Shown here piece after piece: positions 21,436 through 30,863 of a stretch of DNA of 64,000 bases (its first letter is position 1; each line of letters opens with the position of its first letter). The notes beneath the pieces were generated by a model. It was not told the DNA's origin, did not search any database, and saw only the letters and a program-made list of their open reading frames with translations. The position numbers and the translations under genes are program-made. The DNA lies in assembly GCF_000368265.1 (NCBI RefSeq), contig NZ_KB851219.1, positions 2,102,484-2,166,483 of the forward strand. The letters are read 5' to 3'. The stretch comes from Acinetobacter brisouisimilis (GTDB taxonomy: Bacteria; Pseudomonadota; Gammaproteobacteria; Pseudomonadales; Moraxellaceae).

Positions 21436-21661
21436 AGGCTTGCCTTAGGAAGAATAAAGAGCTGTTAGGTGATAAAACAACTTCAGGCATTGTAATCAGA
21501 ACGAGCATCCATTCTGTAAAAAATTACAGAAATTAACCCTTTTTTCTAAGCCTGCAAGTTGGAAAATGTATATTCAATCTCCATATATAAAATAGGACTT
21601 TATTAACAGTTTTTGCTAATATTGTGAAATTCTACTGCATAGATATAAACAGGAGACTGGC

Positions 21662-21922
21662 ATGAGCAGCTCAGGGCTATACCGTTCAAGCAAACAACAA
21701 ATCATTGCTGGTGTTATGGGGGGTATTGCTGAACGTTTTGGCTGGAATGCCAATGTAGTGCGTGTGCTATTTGTTTTAGTTTCTGTAATGAGTGCAGCAT
21801 TCCCTGGCATCTTGATCTATATTATTTTATGGATTCTCATCCCAAAGCAGAAAAAAATATTTAATCCATCTATGCGTTACCAACAACCCATTCGCACCAT
21901 ACACGAAGAAAAATACCGTTAA
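21662..21922 (+). CDS. PspC-domain small membrane protein
   Basis: An 86-residue protein with the PspC fold: LYRSSKQQIIAGVMGGIAER, then one or two transmembrane helices (about residues 35-60, VLFVLVSVMSAAFPGILIYI and ILWILIP). PspC-type proteins take part in envelope-stress responses, but this short form occurs without the rest of the psp operon, so its role here is unclear. A GGAG ribosome site precedes the ATG (CAGGAGACTGGC). Confidence 0.88.
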   Translation: MSSSGLYRSSKQQIIAGVMGGIAERFGWNANVVRVLFVLVSVMSAAFPGILIYIILWILIPKQKKIFNPSMRYQQPIRTIHEEKYR

Positions 21923-21935
21923 ATTTTAAAGTTTC

Positions 21936-21971
21936 ACCACGATTTCCCCCCCCGAAAATCGTGGTTTTTTT
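21936..21971. terminator. Bidirectional terminator between pspC-like and HPP-CBS genes
   Basis: ACCACGATTT pairs with AAATCGTGGT across a C-rich loop. T-runs follow on the plus strand. Both neighbouring genes converge here. Confidence 0.88.
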
Positions 21972-21975
21972 ATGC

Positions 21976-23061
21976 TTACTGTTTGAGCAACTGCTGCTGT
22001 AATGCGGCAATCATATCCGCACGGCTAATCATTCCAACCAAGTGCTGCTGCTCAACCACAGGAATATAATTAAACGAACGCTCAACAAAATACGGAATCA
22101 AATCAATCAAGGGTTGCTCAGGCTGCACAGTGACCACTTGGCGCTGCATAATCTGATAAACGAAATCCTCCCAAGGTGCGCGTGAATCTGCTGCGCGCTG
22201 AAACCATTCCATCACTTCATAGAGTGCCAAGGTTCCCAGTAATTTACCTGTTGCATCAACCACAGGTAAACTCATGAGGTTGACTTGCTTGAATTTGGCA
22301 AGTGCCTGCTGAATTGCATCTTGTGCATGTAGGGTAATCAGGTCACGACTCATGATATCGCGGCAGACATACGCCTGCGGTGAGCGTTGCTGGGCATGCT
22401 GTTGTGCCTGCAAGATAATGTCTTCTAACTGGTACTGACTGATATCTAGCAGTTCTGTCTGGTGTGCCAGAACATCTTGAATATCTTGCGGTTGAATGCC
22501 GACTTTTTGTGTTGGTGTCGGATCTTTACTTCGGGTATTGAGCTGTGCGGTCTGTGGATAGTGACGCCCGATACAACGGTTAAAAACGATTGCTATACCC
22601 AGCAGCAACAAAGAATTTAATAAAACAGGATAAGCAATAAATTTAAATCCCAAGTGATGTACAGATGCTCCACCCAGTACAGCAGTCATGGCAACAGCAC
22701 CACTCGGTGGGTGTAATGAATCCGTACTCATCATCACAAAAATTGCCAAAGCAACTGCCAGACTAAATGCCACCGTTGTTTCAGGAATGTATTGTGCACA
22801 CAGCACCCCAATCAAGGCTGCGAGAGTATTCCCAACCACAATATTCCATGGCTGTGCCAATGGGCTGGAAGGTACGGCAAACAACAATACCGACGATGCT
22901 CCCATTGGTGCGATATACCATGCGTTAAATTCGCCTAGTATCCACCAGCTTAGCCATGAAGAAACTGCTAATCCCAGCAATGCACCAAGCGCACAGAACA
23001 TACGCTCTTTGACAGGCAAGAGTTTAAAATTCGGTTTGAGCCACTCCAGATTGAAATGCAT
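21976..23061 (-). CDS. HPP-family membrane protein with two CBS domains
   Basis: A 361-residue protein. The N-terminal half is an HPP domain of several membrane helices with the diagnostic HPPSGAVAM loop (about residue 115). The C-terminal half holds a CBS pair (about residues 235-355, CRDIMSRDLITLHAQD and VEQQHLVGMISRADMI) that usually senses adenine nucleotides. HPP-CBS proteins are implicated in nitrite or other anion transport in some bacteria, but this is not established here. It is divergent from glyQ. Confidence 0.88.
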   Translation of the reverse strand: MHFNLEWLKPNFKLLPVKERMFCALGALLGLAVSSWLSWWILGEFNAWYIAPMGASSVLLFAVPSSPLAQPWNIVVGNTLAALIGVLCAQYIPETTVAFSLAVALAIFVMMSTDSLHPPSGAVAMTAVLGGASVHHLGFKFIAYPVLLNSLLLLGIAIVFNRCIGRHYPQTAQLNTRSKDPTPTQKVGIQPQDIQDVLAHQTELLDISQYQLEDIILQAQQHAQQRSPQAYVCRDIMSRDLITLHAQDAIQQALAKFKQVNLMSLPVVDATGKLLGTLALYEVMEWFQRAADSRAPWEDFVYQIMQRQVVTVQPEQPLIDLIPYFVERSFNYIPVVEQQHLVGMISRADMIAALQQQLLKQ

Positions 23062-23310
23062 ATTTTCCTATCCACGAACTTGCATGAGCCCCATATTATA
23101 GAAGCCCAAACTTAAAGATGTATTTATTTTATATTTTATGAATATCAGTAAATCTGTTGATTGGCTGAAGGAAATATAGCGCCATTTAGCAGCTATTTGT
23201 CATACTGATCATTTCATTGAGCATCGGCAATTTTGCATAGAAGTCTTTGCCACTCACCTACAAAATCCTTATACTTAGGGACAATTTTTCTCATAATTCG
23301 TGGATGCTAC

Positions 23311-24288
23311 ATGAGTCGCGCCATCTCGCATATTGATACTTTTCAAGGCTTAATTCTTGCCTTACAAAATTACTGGGCCGAGCAAGGCTGTGTTGTTTTA
23401 CAACCTTATGACATGGAAGTTGGCGCAGGAACATTCCACACGGCAACCTTCTTACGCGCCCTAGGTCCTGAAACATGGAACGCGGCTTACGTACAGCCAT
23501 CTCGCCGTCCGAAAGATGGTCGTTATGGTGAAAACCCAAACCGCTTACAACATTATTATCAGTTCCAAGTCGTACTGAAGCCAAACCCAGACAACATTCA
23601 ACAATTGTATCTGGACTCGCTCAAAGCGATTGGCATTGACACCCTCACCCACGACATTCGCTTTGTCGAAGACAACTGGGAATCTCCAACCCTTGGTGCT
23701 TGGGGCTTAGGCTGGGAAGTCTGGCTCAACGGCATGGAAGTGACTCAGTTTACTTACTTCCAGCAAGTCGGCGGGATTGAATGTTACCCTGTGACGGGCG
23801 AAATCACTTATGGTCTTGAACGCCTTGCGATGTACTTGCAAGGGGTTGACTCGGTTTATGACTTGGTTTGGACAAAAGGTCCATTTGGCACAGTGACTTA
23901 TGGTGATGTGTTCCATCAAAATGAAGTGGAACAATCGACCTATAACTTTGAATACGCGCCTGTTGAAAAACTGTTTGAATTCTTCGATTTTTACGAATCT
24001 GAAGCCAACCGTCTGATTGAAGCTGAGCTGCCATTACCTGCGTATGAGCAAGTGATGAAAGCATCACACACCTTCAACTTGCTGGACGCACGTGGTGCAA
24101 TTTCGGTGACTGAACGTCAGCGTTACATTTTACGTGTGCGTGCGTTAGCGCGTGCCATCGCACAAAGTTATGTCCAAGCGCGTGCCAAGTTGGGCTTCCC
24201 AATGGCAGAGCCGCATTTACGTGATGAAGTCTTGGCACAGTTACAAGCACAAGCCGAAGCAGAAGCTGCAAAAACGGAGAACAAATAA
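23311..24288 (+). CDS. glyQ: Glycyl-tRNA synthetase alpha subunit
   Basis: A 325-residue catalytic subunit of the bacterial-type (alpha2beta2) glycyl-tRNA synthetase. Class II motifs are seen in [25 protein letters not shown] sequence (the local form is [18 protein letters not shown]) and in [20 protein letters not shown]. The start [15 protein letters not shown] at 23311 is chosen by comparison with the family; the longer frame from 23233 adds an unconserved leader. The last base of its stop overlaps the first base of glyS, so the two are translationally coupled. Confidence 0.97.
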   Translation: MSRAISHIDTFQGLILALQNYWAEQGCVVLQPYDMEVGAGTFHTATFLRALGPETWNAAYVQPSRRPKDGRYGENPNRLQHYYQFQVVLKPNPDNIQQLYLDSLKAIGIDTLTHDIRFVEDNWESPTLGAWGLGWEVWLNGMEVTQFTYFQQVGGIECYPVTGEITYGLERLAMYLQGVDSVYDLVWTKGPFGTVTYGDVFHQNEVEQSTYNFEYAPVEKLFEFFDFYESEANRLIEAELPLPAYEQVMKASHTFNLLDARGAISVTERQRYILRVRALARAIAQSYVQARAKLGFPMAEPHLRDEVLAQLQAQAEAEAAKTENK

Positions 24289-26357
24289 TGACTCAACATA
24301 CTGTTTTATTTGAACTCGGCTGTGAAGAACTTCCACCAAAAAGCTTAAAAGCCTTGCGTGATGCCCTACAGGCAGAAACGGTTAAAGGTTTACAAGAAGC
24401 AGGTTTAAACTTTGCTTCAATCGAAGCCTATGCTGCACCACGTCGTTTAGCCTTAAAAATTGTCAATGTCGATGGCGCACAGGCCGACTCGCAAAAACGC
24501 TTTGATGGCCCTGCTGTCCAAGCGGCTTATGATGCAGAAGGCAAACCAACCAAAGCTCTTGAAGGCTTTATGCGTGGTCAAGGCATTAGCGCTGAGCAAG
24601 TATCGACTTTCCAAGCAGGTAAAGTTGAAAAAGTGTGTTATTACAAAGACATTCACGGTCAAAGTCTGGATGTCCTTTTACCGCAAATTTTGCAAACTGC
24701 TTTGGATCGTTTACCGATTGCGAAACGTATGCGTTCAGCAGCAAGCCGTACCGAATTTGTTCGCCCTGTAAAATGGGTCGTATTGCTCAAAGATGATCAG
24801 GTTATTCCAGCGACCATTCAAGATCACCAAGCAGGTAACTTGAGTTACGGTCATCGTTTCCATGCACCTGAAGCGATTACTTTGGCAAATGCAGACGAAT
24901 ATTTACCAAAATTAAAAGCAGCGCATGTTGTGGCTTCTTTTGAAGAGCGCCAAGCAATCATCGATCAACAAGTCAAAGCACTTGCAGATGAAGTCAATGC
25001 GATTGCCATTGTGCCTGCTGACCTTCGTGACGAAGTCACGGCGTTAGTGGAATGGCCTGTTGCACTTCGTGCAAGCTTCGAAGAACGCTTCCTTGCTGTA
25101 CCTCAAGAAGCCTTGATTACTACCATGCAGGACAACCAAAAATATTTCTGCTTGGTCAACAGTGACAATAAGCTTCAACCTTACTTCATTACTGTTTCAA
25201 ATATTGAGTCCAAAGATCCGGCTCAAATCATTGAAGGCAATGAAAAAGTGGTACGCCCGCGTTTGAGCGATGCTGAATTCTTCTTCTTGCAAGATCAAAA
25301 ACAACCACTTGCATCTCGTAAAGAAAAATTAGCCAACATGGTGTTCCAAGCGGAGTTGGGTACACTTTGGAACAAATCGGAGCGTATCGCCAAGTTAGCT
25401 GTTGCACTTACACCAATCACTGGTGCAAATGCTCAAGATGCTGAAAAAGCTGCGCTTCTTGCAAAATGTGACTTAACTTCAGAATTGGTCGGTGAATTTC
25501 CTGAGCTTCAAGGGATTGCAGGCACTTACTATGCCCGTATTGAAGGCGAAAATGATGAAGTTGCAGAAGCGCTAGGCGAGCAGTATTTGCCAAAATTCGC
25601 AGGGGATGTTTTACCAAAAACCAAAACAGGTACGACGATTGCGCTTGCTGACCGTTTAGATACGCTGGTTGGTATTTTTGGTATCGGACAAGCACCTACA
25701 GGTTCTAAAGACCCGTTTGCCCTTCGTCGTTCAGCGATTGGTATCTTACGTTTAATCATTGAAAATGAATTGGACGTAACCATCGAAGAATTGGTCAATC
25801 TTGCACTTCAAGGTTATGGCGAGATTGTCAAAGATCACGACAAGACTTTGGCAGATGCAGTTGCTTTCCTTGAAGGTCGTTACCGTGCCAAGTACGAAGA
25901 CCAAGGCGTTGCTGTAGATGTACTGCAAGCAGTTCAAGCGTTATCACCAAAATCACCACTAGATTTTGACAAACGTGTCAATGCGGTAAACCACTTCCGT
26001 GCATTACCTGAAGCTGCGGCACTGGCTGCTGCCAACAAACGTGTTGCCAACATTCTTGCTAAAGAAGCAACACCTGAAGGGGCTGTGGTTGAAGCAAAAC
26101 TGGTTGAAGATGCTGAAAAAGCATTATTTGCCGAGCTTCAAGCCGTTACTCCTGTTGTTGAACCATTACTTGCAGCAAAAGACTACACAACTGCACTGTC
26201 TAAGCTTGCAGCACTTCGTGCGCCAATTGATGCTTTCTTTGATGGTGTCATGGTGATGGCAGATGATGCTGAACTTAAAGCCAACCGCTTACGTTTATTG
26301 GCACAGTTGCGTCATTTGTTTACTGCTGTGGCGGATGTGAGTGTGTTGCAGCACTAA
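24288..26357 (+). CDS. glyS: Glycyl-tRNA synthetase beta subunit
   Basis: A 689-residue beta subunit that recognises tRNA-Gly. It begins [20 protein letters not shown], which is characteristic, and the C-terminal part carries the anticodon-binding (DALR-type) region. Length is normal (about 690). Its stop is followed by the terminator at 26383-26413, against which the defence cassette is placed. Confidence 0.97.
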   Translation: MTQHTVLFELGCEELPPKSLKALRDALQAETVKGLQEAGLNFASIEAYAAPRRLALKIVNVDGAQADSQKRFDGPAVQAAYDAEGKPTKALEGFMRGQGISAEQVSTFQAGKVEKVCYYKDIHGQSLDVLLPQILQTALDRLPIAKRMRSAASRTEFVRPVKWVVLLKDDQVIPATIQDHQAGNLSYGHRFHAPEAITLANADEYLPKLKAAHVVASFEERQAIIDQQVKALADEVNAIAIVPADLRDEVTALVEWPVALRASFEERFLAVPQEALITTMQDNQKYFCLVNSDNKLQPYFITVSNIESKDPAQIIEGNEKVVRPRLSDAEFFFLQDQKQPLASRKEKLANMVFQAELGTLWNKSERIAKLAVALTPITGANAQDAEKAALLAKCDLTSELVGEFPELQGIAGTYYARIEGENDEVAEALGEQYLPKFAGDVLPKTKTGTTIALADRLDTLVGIFGIGQAPTGSKDPFALRRSAIGILRLIIENELDVTIEELVNLALQGYGEIVKDHDKTLADAVAFLEGRYRAKYEDQGVAVDVLQAVQALSPKSPLDFDKRVNAVNHFRALPEAAALAAANKRVANILAKEATPEGAVVEAKLVEDAEKALFAELQAVTPVVEPLLAAKDYTTALSKLAALRAPIDAFFDGVMVMADDAELKANRLRLLAQLRHLFTAVADVSVLQH

Positions 26358-26382
26358 AGTTTGATTTTCTTGAAGTTTAAAG

Positions 26383-26413
26383 AAAACCCCGCTATAAAAT
26401 GAGTGGGGTTTTT
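26383..26413. terminator. Shared terminator of glyS and the Gabija-like cassette
   Basis: AAAACCCCGCT pairs with AGTGGGGTTTT (one G-T pair) around ATAAAATG. On the plus strand it ends glyS. On the minus strand it lies just after the helicase stop codon, whose final bases (26412-26414) overlap the T-run. Confidence 0.88.
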
Positions 26414-27506
26414 ATTCATAAACTATGAATTTATGAGAATACTGAGCTACATTTTTATCGTCAACAAGAATCCCTAAGCTTAATTTTGGTCTCGTTAGAC
26501 CTACATAGAATTTAGCACGTGTTGCATCTGCTAATTGATGATTCGGATCTATCAACCATTTCAGCATATCTTGCGTTGGATATAACAATACACGATCAAA
26601 TGTCAAACCTTTTGCCACACCCATATTCATACATGAAAAACTTGGATCTACTTTTGTTGATACAGTTAGTCGTAGTTGTGTCGGGAAAAATTGATTTAAA
26701 TAATTCGCAATCTTACTTTTTGGAACTATAAAAATCCCTAAATGTTCACTCTTATCTACACAGCAATTACATGGTTCTGTTGGACTAAAATTCTGATAAA
26801 GCAATGAAGATATTTCGCAAATAATTTTTTCATTTCTATGGGAATACTTTAAAGTTTTTTCATCAAGTTCACATAGATTTTTCCAAAATTTTAAGTAGAA
26901 CTCTTTAACACCACCATTATTATAAGGCTTATATTTAGGTAAATTATTTGTGGAATAAGTACATTGTCGTGGGTCGCCAACTAAAATTACATTTTCTACT
27001 GCTTTTAAAATATTGGTAACTATATCAAAATCATATCCTGATAAATCTTGAATTTCATCAACGTAAATATGCTTGTAAATCCTACCAAGTCTATTAAAAA
27101 TTAAATCATTATTTTTCTCGTGTGTTTTAACTATGAATTTAGCAACTTTATCTGAGAAGATTTTCCAATCTTTTGTAAAGTAATGAGAAAAGCTTTTTTC
27201 TAGAGTTCTAGGTGCAGACTGCCCTCCTTCTATGTACATAAATCCAATATTTAATGAATGTAATTGCTTAGTAAAAACACATTGATATGGTCTAAAACAG
27301 TCATTTAATAAAAAGTCGAACCATGTTTTAACTTCTATATAAGGGGGAATAAAACCATACTTTTTTATCAACTTCTTTTTAATTTCATTATGATTTTCAA
27401 TCGTAAACGTCGTTATTAATACCTTTCCATCAACCACATCATGAGCTCGATTGATTAAATATGTAGTTTTTCCCGCTCCTGCCGCCGCAATCATAAGTTT
27501 TTTCAT
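26412..27506 (-). CDS. gajB: Compact UvrD-like SF1 helicase (Gabija GajB-like)
   Basis: A 364-residue superfamily 1 helicase. Motifs: Walker A AAAGAGKTT (residues 7-15), Walker B VDEIQD (149-154), motif III GDPRQCTY (177-184), YSHRN (221-225), VAKGLTFD (297-304) and VGLTRPK (335-341), so the ATPase core is complete. GajB of the type Gabija system is about 490 residues; this one is much shorter, and the 1B/2B accessory domains seem reduced. Its ATG overlaps the stop of the nuclease gene (ATGA), so the pair is one operon. In Gabija the helicase-like subunit helps sense nucleotide depletion or DNA ends. The codon use is AT-rich compared with neighbours. Confidence 0.8.
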   Translation of the reverse strand: MKKLMIAAAGAGKTTYLINRAHDVVDGKVLITTFTIENHNEIKKKLIKKYGFIPPYIEVKTWFDFLLNDCFRPYQCVFTKQLHSLNIGFMYIEGGQSAPRTLEKSFSHYFTKDWKIFSDKVAKFIVKTHEKNNDLIFNRLGRIYKHIYVDEIQDLSGYDFDIVTNILKAVENVILVGDPRQCTYSTNNLPKYKPYNNGGVKEFYLKFWKNLCELDEKTLKYSHRNEKIICEISSLLYQNFSPTEPCNCCVDKSEHLGIFIVPKSKIANYLNQFFPTQLRLTVSTKVDPSFSCMNMGVAKGLTFDRVLLYPTQDMLKWLIDPNHQLADATRAKFYVGLTRPKLSLGILVDDKNVAQYSHKFIVYE

Positions 27507-29131
27507 GATTTACACCATTCAACAACATCTTTAATATATTTTGGATATTCTAAAAATTCATTCGAATTGAATAGCTTTAATGCCCAATCAGTTTTTGCAC
27601 CGATCATAAATTTTTTTATAGCATCAAAATTTTGCTCACCATCATAATCTATAACTGTACATAACTTAGAGAAATCTCCATTATTAGCATCAATAAACTG
27701 AGGTTCTAAAGTATTCAGCTTATCTCTAGGATCTGCACTAATTTTTATATGAGAAATACCATCATAATCTCGATATTTATTAATAATTTTCTCCTGAAAT
27801 TTACCATCATTATCAGTAATTACAGCAACAGGCTTCTTAACTAACTTAGCTATTTCTAAAAAACGTTTAAAGACTAATCCTGCAACACTAATAACATCTA
27901 TACCATCTTCAATAGGTAACCTCCCCATATTCTGCTGCATATAAAGCTTTTGAAATACCAACTCATCTGATGGGCCTTCAACAAGTACAGCTTTTTTACA
28001 AAGAATAAGTCTGAGTGTGTTGTAACCAGCTAATTTTTGAAAATACTCATAAGTATCAGATGGTAAATCCCTAAAAAACTTAGTTTTCTTATTATCTATT
28101 AAAATTAAATTTTCTAGACCTAATTTATTTGCAACAAAACTACTATGTGTTGTAATAATAATTTGTTTACCCTCTCCCTTTTCTTTTATTTGCTTTACTA
28201 GAGAGTTCAATTTTGTATGAGATAAATGATTCTCGGGCTCTTCTATTAAAATTAAATTAGATTCTTCAGTTTTCTTATTTGCTAAAGCTAAATTAGTCTT
28301 AACTATGCACTGCTCTCCTTTCCCAATCTGATCAAAAGGAATATTATTAAAATTTGTTGTAAGCTGACTTTCCCATGAATTATTAGAGCTTAAATCAACT
28401 GTAATAGATAACTGCTTATCCGAAATTGGTATATGGCCTGTGATCTTATTATTAAGATCAATTATATTTTCGTCCTCATTAAAACGCTCTTTTAGTTTTC
28501 TATAAGATAGTGAAAGCCCTATCTGCTCTTGCTTATTAAGCCCATCTTTTATAATTTTTGAAAGATATAGATCTGAGCCATTTTTCACCTTAGAGGTTGC
28601 AGACTCAATTAATACAGATTTGATTGGAACAATCCTGCTAATCATAGTTTTTCTAGCAAATGACTGCCATTGAATATGGAAATATTCGATAGGAATCGAT
28701 GTTTGTTCTTCTTCTAATTGAAGTAAATTTTGATATAAGTCAGCATAGGCATCATCAAGTTTGATTTCAAATCTAACCCCTTGTACCTTAGGATTATGCT
28801 CTGAATTTAAAGAACCTTCAAATTCAGTCAATTTATCATTATGCTGAAAATATACTTCAATTAATAACTCAGGTAACTCTGTAGCTTTATCTATTTTTAT
28901 CTTTGTTAAATATTCTTCTACTATTTCATAATTAAATAAATATTGGTGAAAATCGTGTTTTAAGTACTTTCCATCTAACATTCCCGATAGACATAAATGT
29001 ACAGCTTCTAGAATTGTGGATTTCCCAGCTTCATTATCGCCAACAAGAATATTGAGTCCATCATTAAATTCTATGACTGTACGATCTTTAAAACTCTTAT
29101 AATTTTGAAGTACTAATTTTTTTATTTTCAT
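27503..29131 (-). CDS. gajA: OLD-family ATPase-TOPRIM nuclease (Gabija GajA-like)
   Basis: A 542-residue class 2 OLD nuclease. The N-terminal ABC-type ATPase has Walker A GDNEAGKST (31-39), a signature-like GKGEQ (270-274), Walker B LILIEEPE (293-300) and switch His in IIITTHS. The C-terminal TOPRIM domain has Glu385 (VLVEGPSDE), Asp440/Asp442 (VITDND) and a late Lys near 513 (GAKTDWALKL), all needed for DNA cleavage in GajA. Close in size to the type protein (about 580). A UvrD-like helicase immediately downstream defines a Gabija-type anti-phage system. Alternatives such as PARIS or a retron-linked OLD are disfavoured because ATPase and TOPRIM are fused and a helicase follows. Confidence 0.85.
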   Translation of the reverse strand: MKIKKLVLQNYKSFKDRTVIEFNDGLNILVGDNEAGKSTILEAVHLCLSGMLDGKYLKHDFHQYLFNYEIVEEYLTKIKIDKATELPELLIEVYFQHNDKLTEFEGSLNSEHNPKVQGVRFEIKLDDAYADLYQNLLQLEEEQTSIPIEYFHIQWQSFARKTMISRIVPIKSVLIESATSKVKNGSDLYLSKIIKDGLNKQEQIGLSLSYRKLKERFNEDENIIDLNNKITGHIPISDKQLSITVDLSSNNSWESQLTTNFNNIPFDQIGKGEQCIVKTNLALANKKTEESNLILIEEPENHLSHTKLNSLVKQIKEKGEGKQIIITTHSSFVANKLGLENLILIDNKKTKFFRDLPSDTYEYFQKLAGYNTLRLILCKKAVLVEGPSDELVFQKLYMQQNMGRLPIEDGIDVISVAGLVFKRFLEIAKLVKKPVAVITDNDGKFQEKIINKYRDYDGISHIKISADPRDKLNTLEPQFIDANNGDFSKLCTVIDYDGEQNFDAIKKFMIGAKTDWALKLFNSNEFLEYPKYIKDVVEWCKS

Positions 29132-29292
29132 TGGTTACTCTTTACCATATAAAACATAAAGCTAATATAATCTATAACTTAAATATTATGGCAATCATTT
29201 TCTTATCTTCTTATTTCAAGAATCTACATAATAAAAATTTCCAATCGTTATCATATCGTATGAGTTTCTTCTCTTTCCCACCTATTTGTGCA

Positions 29293-29330
29293 ATCTCATC
29301 CTAAAATGCTGACTATCAACAGGATGAGAT
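29293..29330 (+). promoter_or_regulatory. Inverted repeat covering the ribosome site of the 29337 gene
   Basis: ATCTCATCCT (29293-29302) pairs perfectly with AGGATGAGAT (29321-29330) across an 18-base loop, 6 bases before the ATG. The right arm holds the only AGGA-like ribosome site, so the hairpin could mask translation. Confidence 0.55.
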
Positions 29331-29336
29331 CTTGCG

Positions 29337-29744
29337 ATGCCTTTAAGCCCAATCAAACTATTTTTATTGAGTAGTTGCCTTGTTGCAGCACCGTCAGTTT
29401 TTGCAATAACCGAAACTCAACCCAGCACTCCCAATGCGCCACTGCCTGATAACCCAAGTTTAGGGCGTGTGATTTTATATAAAACAGGACAAACCATGCA
29501 GCGTATTGGCAATGCCACACAGCGCGGTGCAGACAAAGCCTCAGATAAAATTCAGCAAAAATGGGACAATACTAAAGAATTTGGCGCAGAAAAAACCCAA
29601 GCCGTGCAGGAAAAAGCCAGTGATGTACAACAAACTGCCGAGAAAAAATGGCAACAAGCCAAAGACGTGGTGACAGGAAACCGTAACGATACATCTCCTG
29701 TCCCGATTGAACAAAAACCTTTAAGCCAACCCACCAGTAATTAA
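29337..29744 (+). CDS. Small periplasmic protein, unknown function
   Basis: 135 residues with a clear signal peptide (LFLLSSCLVAAPSVFA, cleavage near residue 23). The mature part is Gln/Lys/Ala-rich and predicted mostly helical (QRGADKASDKIQQKW, then EKASDVQQTAEKKWQQAKD), with an amphipathic heptad-like look reminiscent of small stress or envelope proteins such as CsbD/YtxH types, but no family is certain. The stop overlaps the end of the convergent dehydrogenase gene by 4 bases. Function not recognised. Confidence 0.7.
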   Translation: MPLSPIKLFLLSSCLVAAPSVFAITETQPSTPNAPLPDNPSLGRVILYKTGQTMQRIGNATQRGADKASDKIQQKWDNTKEFGAEKTQAVQEKASDVQQTAEKKWQQAKDVVTGNRNDTSPVPIEQKPLSQPTSN

Positions 29745-30700
29745 TTGACTTGGCGAATGATTTTTCCAGAGATAAAGCCCTGCGCATTTTCAGTGAGTTG
29801 CTGCACAATGCGCTGACGGGCTTGCACACTGCCCCATGCCGAATGCGGGGTAATAATCAGATTGGGGATCATTGTATCCAACAAGAGATTACCCAGCTTA
29901 GGTGGCTCAACGGTTAAAACATCGGTTGCAGCACCTGCCAGTTTGCCGTGCTGTAAGGCATGTGCCAATGCTGCTTCATTGACAATACCACCACGTGCAG
30001 TGTTGACCAAAAATGCACTCGGTTTCATCAACGCCAGTTCTTTTTCAGCAATTAAATCTTTGGTGCTGTCATTCAGCGGACAATGCAAAGTCAGTACATC
30101 GACTTGTGGTAAAAGTTCTTCGAGTGACAAACGTCCTGCATGTTGACGATTCGGCAGATTCCCGACCAAGATCTTCATTCCCAACGCCTGTGCCAAACGA
30201 GCAACTTCCTGCCCCAGTTCGCCATAGCCGAGCACACCTAAGGTTTTACCCGACAATTCCACAATTGGAAAATCTAAAAAGCAGAACTGTTCTGCCCGTT
30301 GCCAGCGCCCCTGCTGCACTGCCTGATGGTATTTCAACACATTGGTGGCCAATGCCAACATCAGTGTCAGTGTGTGCTGTGCCACCGATGCAGTGCCATA
30401 GCCCTGACAGTTACACACCACAATGCCCTGCGCTTGTGCTGCTTTTAAATCGACATTGTTGGTGCCCGTGGCAGAAATTAAAATCAGTTTCAGTTTTGGC
30501 AGTTGCTGAATCGTTTCGGCAGTTAAAACCACTTTATTTACGATTGCAACTTCAGCATCGGCAAGGCGCGGCAAGACCTGCTCAGGCGTAGTTGCCTCAT
30601 ATAATTGCAACGCTGCAAAAGCAGCATCTAATGGAGTAAAGTCCAAGTCATTTTGATCTAAACTGGCATAATCTAAAAATACTGCTTTTAAACCTGTCAT
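29741..30700 (-). CDS. D-2-hydroxyacid dehydrogenase (glycerate/hydroxypyruvate type)
   Basis: A 319-residue NAD(P)-dependent dehydrogenase of the D-isomer family. Catalytic and nucleotide-binding parts are seen as GKTLGVLGYGELGQEVARLA (Rossmann GxGxxG), the Arg loop NTARGGIVNE, the Glu around VEPP and the His in LIITPHSAWGS. The family includes glycerate dehydrogenase (HprA) and hydroxypyruvate reductases, and the exact substrate is not decided. It forms its own unit and is convergent with the small periplasmic gene. Confidence 0.88.
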   Translation of the reverse strand: MTGLKAVFLDYASLDQNDLDFTPLDAAFAALQLYEATTPEQVLPRLADAEVAIVNKVVLTAETIQQLPKLKLILISATGTNNVDLKAAQAQGIVVCNCQGYGTASVAQHTLTLMLALATNVLKYHQAVQQGRWQRAEQFCFLDFPIVELSGKTLGVLGYGELGQEVARLAQALGMKILVGNLPNRQHAGRLSLEELLPQVDVLTLHCPLNDSTKDLIAEKELALMKPSAFLVNTARGGIVNEAALAHALQHGKLAGAATDVLTVEPPKLGNLLLDTMIPNLIITPHSAWGSVQARQRIVQQLTENAQGFISGKIIRQVN

Positions 30701-30808
30701 GCGTCATCCTTTATTGTGTTTTTTAGAAAAAATCATCCAACCTGAATGCAGTGAAAATTTTTACTCAACATTAACGCTTTTAGTGACCTTGACCAATTGA
30801 TTTCACAT

Positions 30809-30840
30809 AAAAAAAGCAGAAAAACGGGTAGTTTTTCTGC
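30809..30840 (-). terminator. Terminator of the alpha/beta-hydrolase-like gene
   Basis: GCAGAAAAAC (30816-30825) pairs with GTTTTTCTGC (30831-30840). A 7-base T-run follows the stem on the minus strand only. Confidence 0.88.
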
Positions 30841-30863
30841 CGAATAAGTCTATATATTCAAGA

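Noticed and set aside
26412..29336. Integrated mobile element with its own integrase or att repeats
   Set aside because: No integrase, transposase or flanking direct repeat was found on inspection; only the AT-rich composition suggests transfer.
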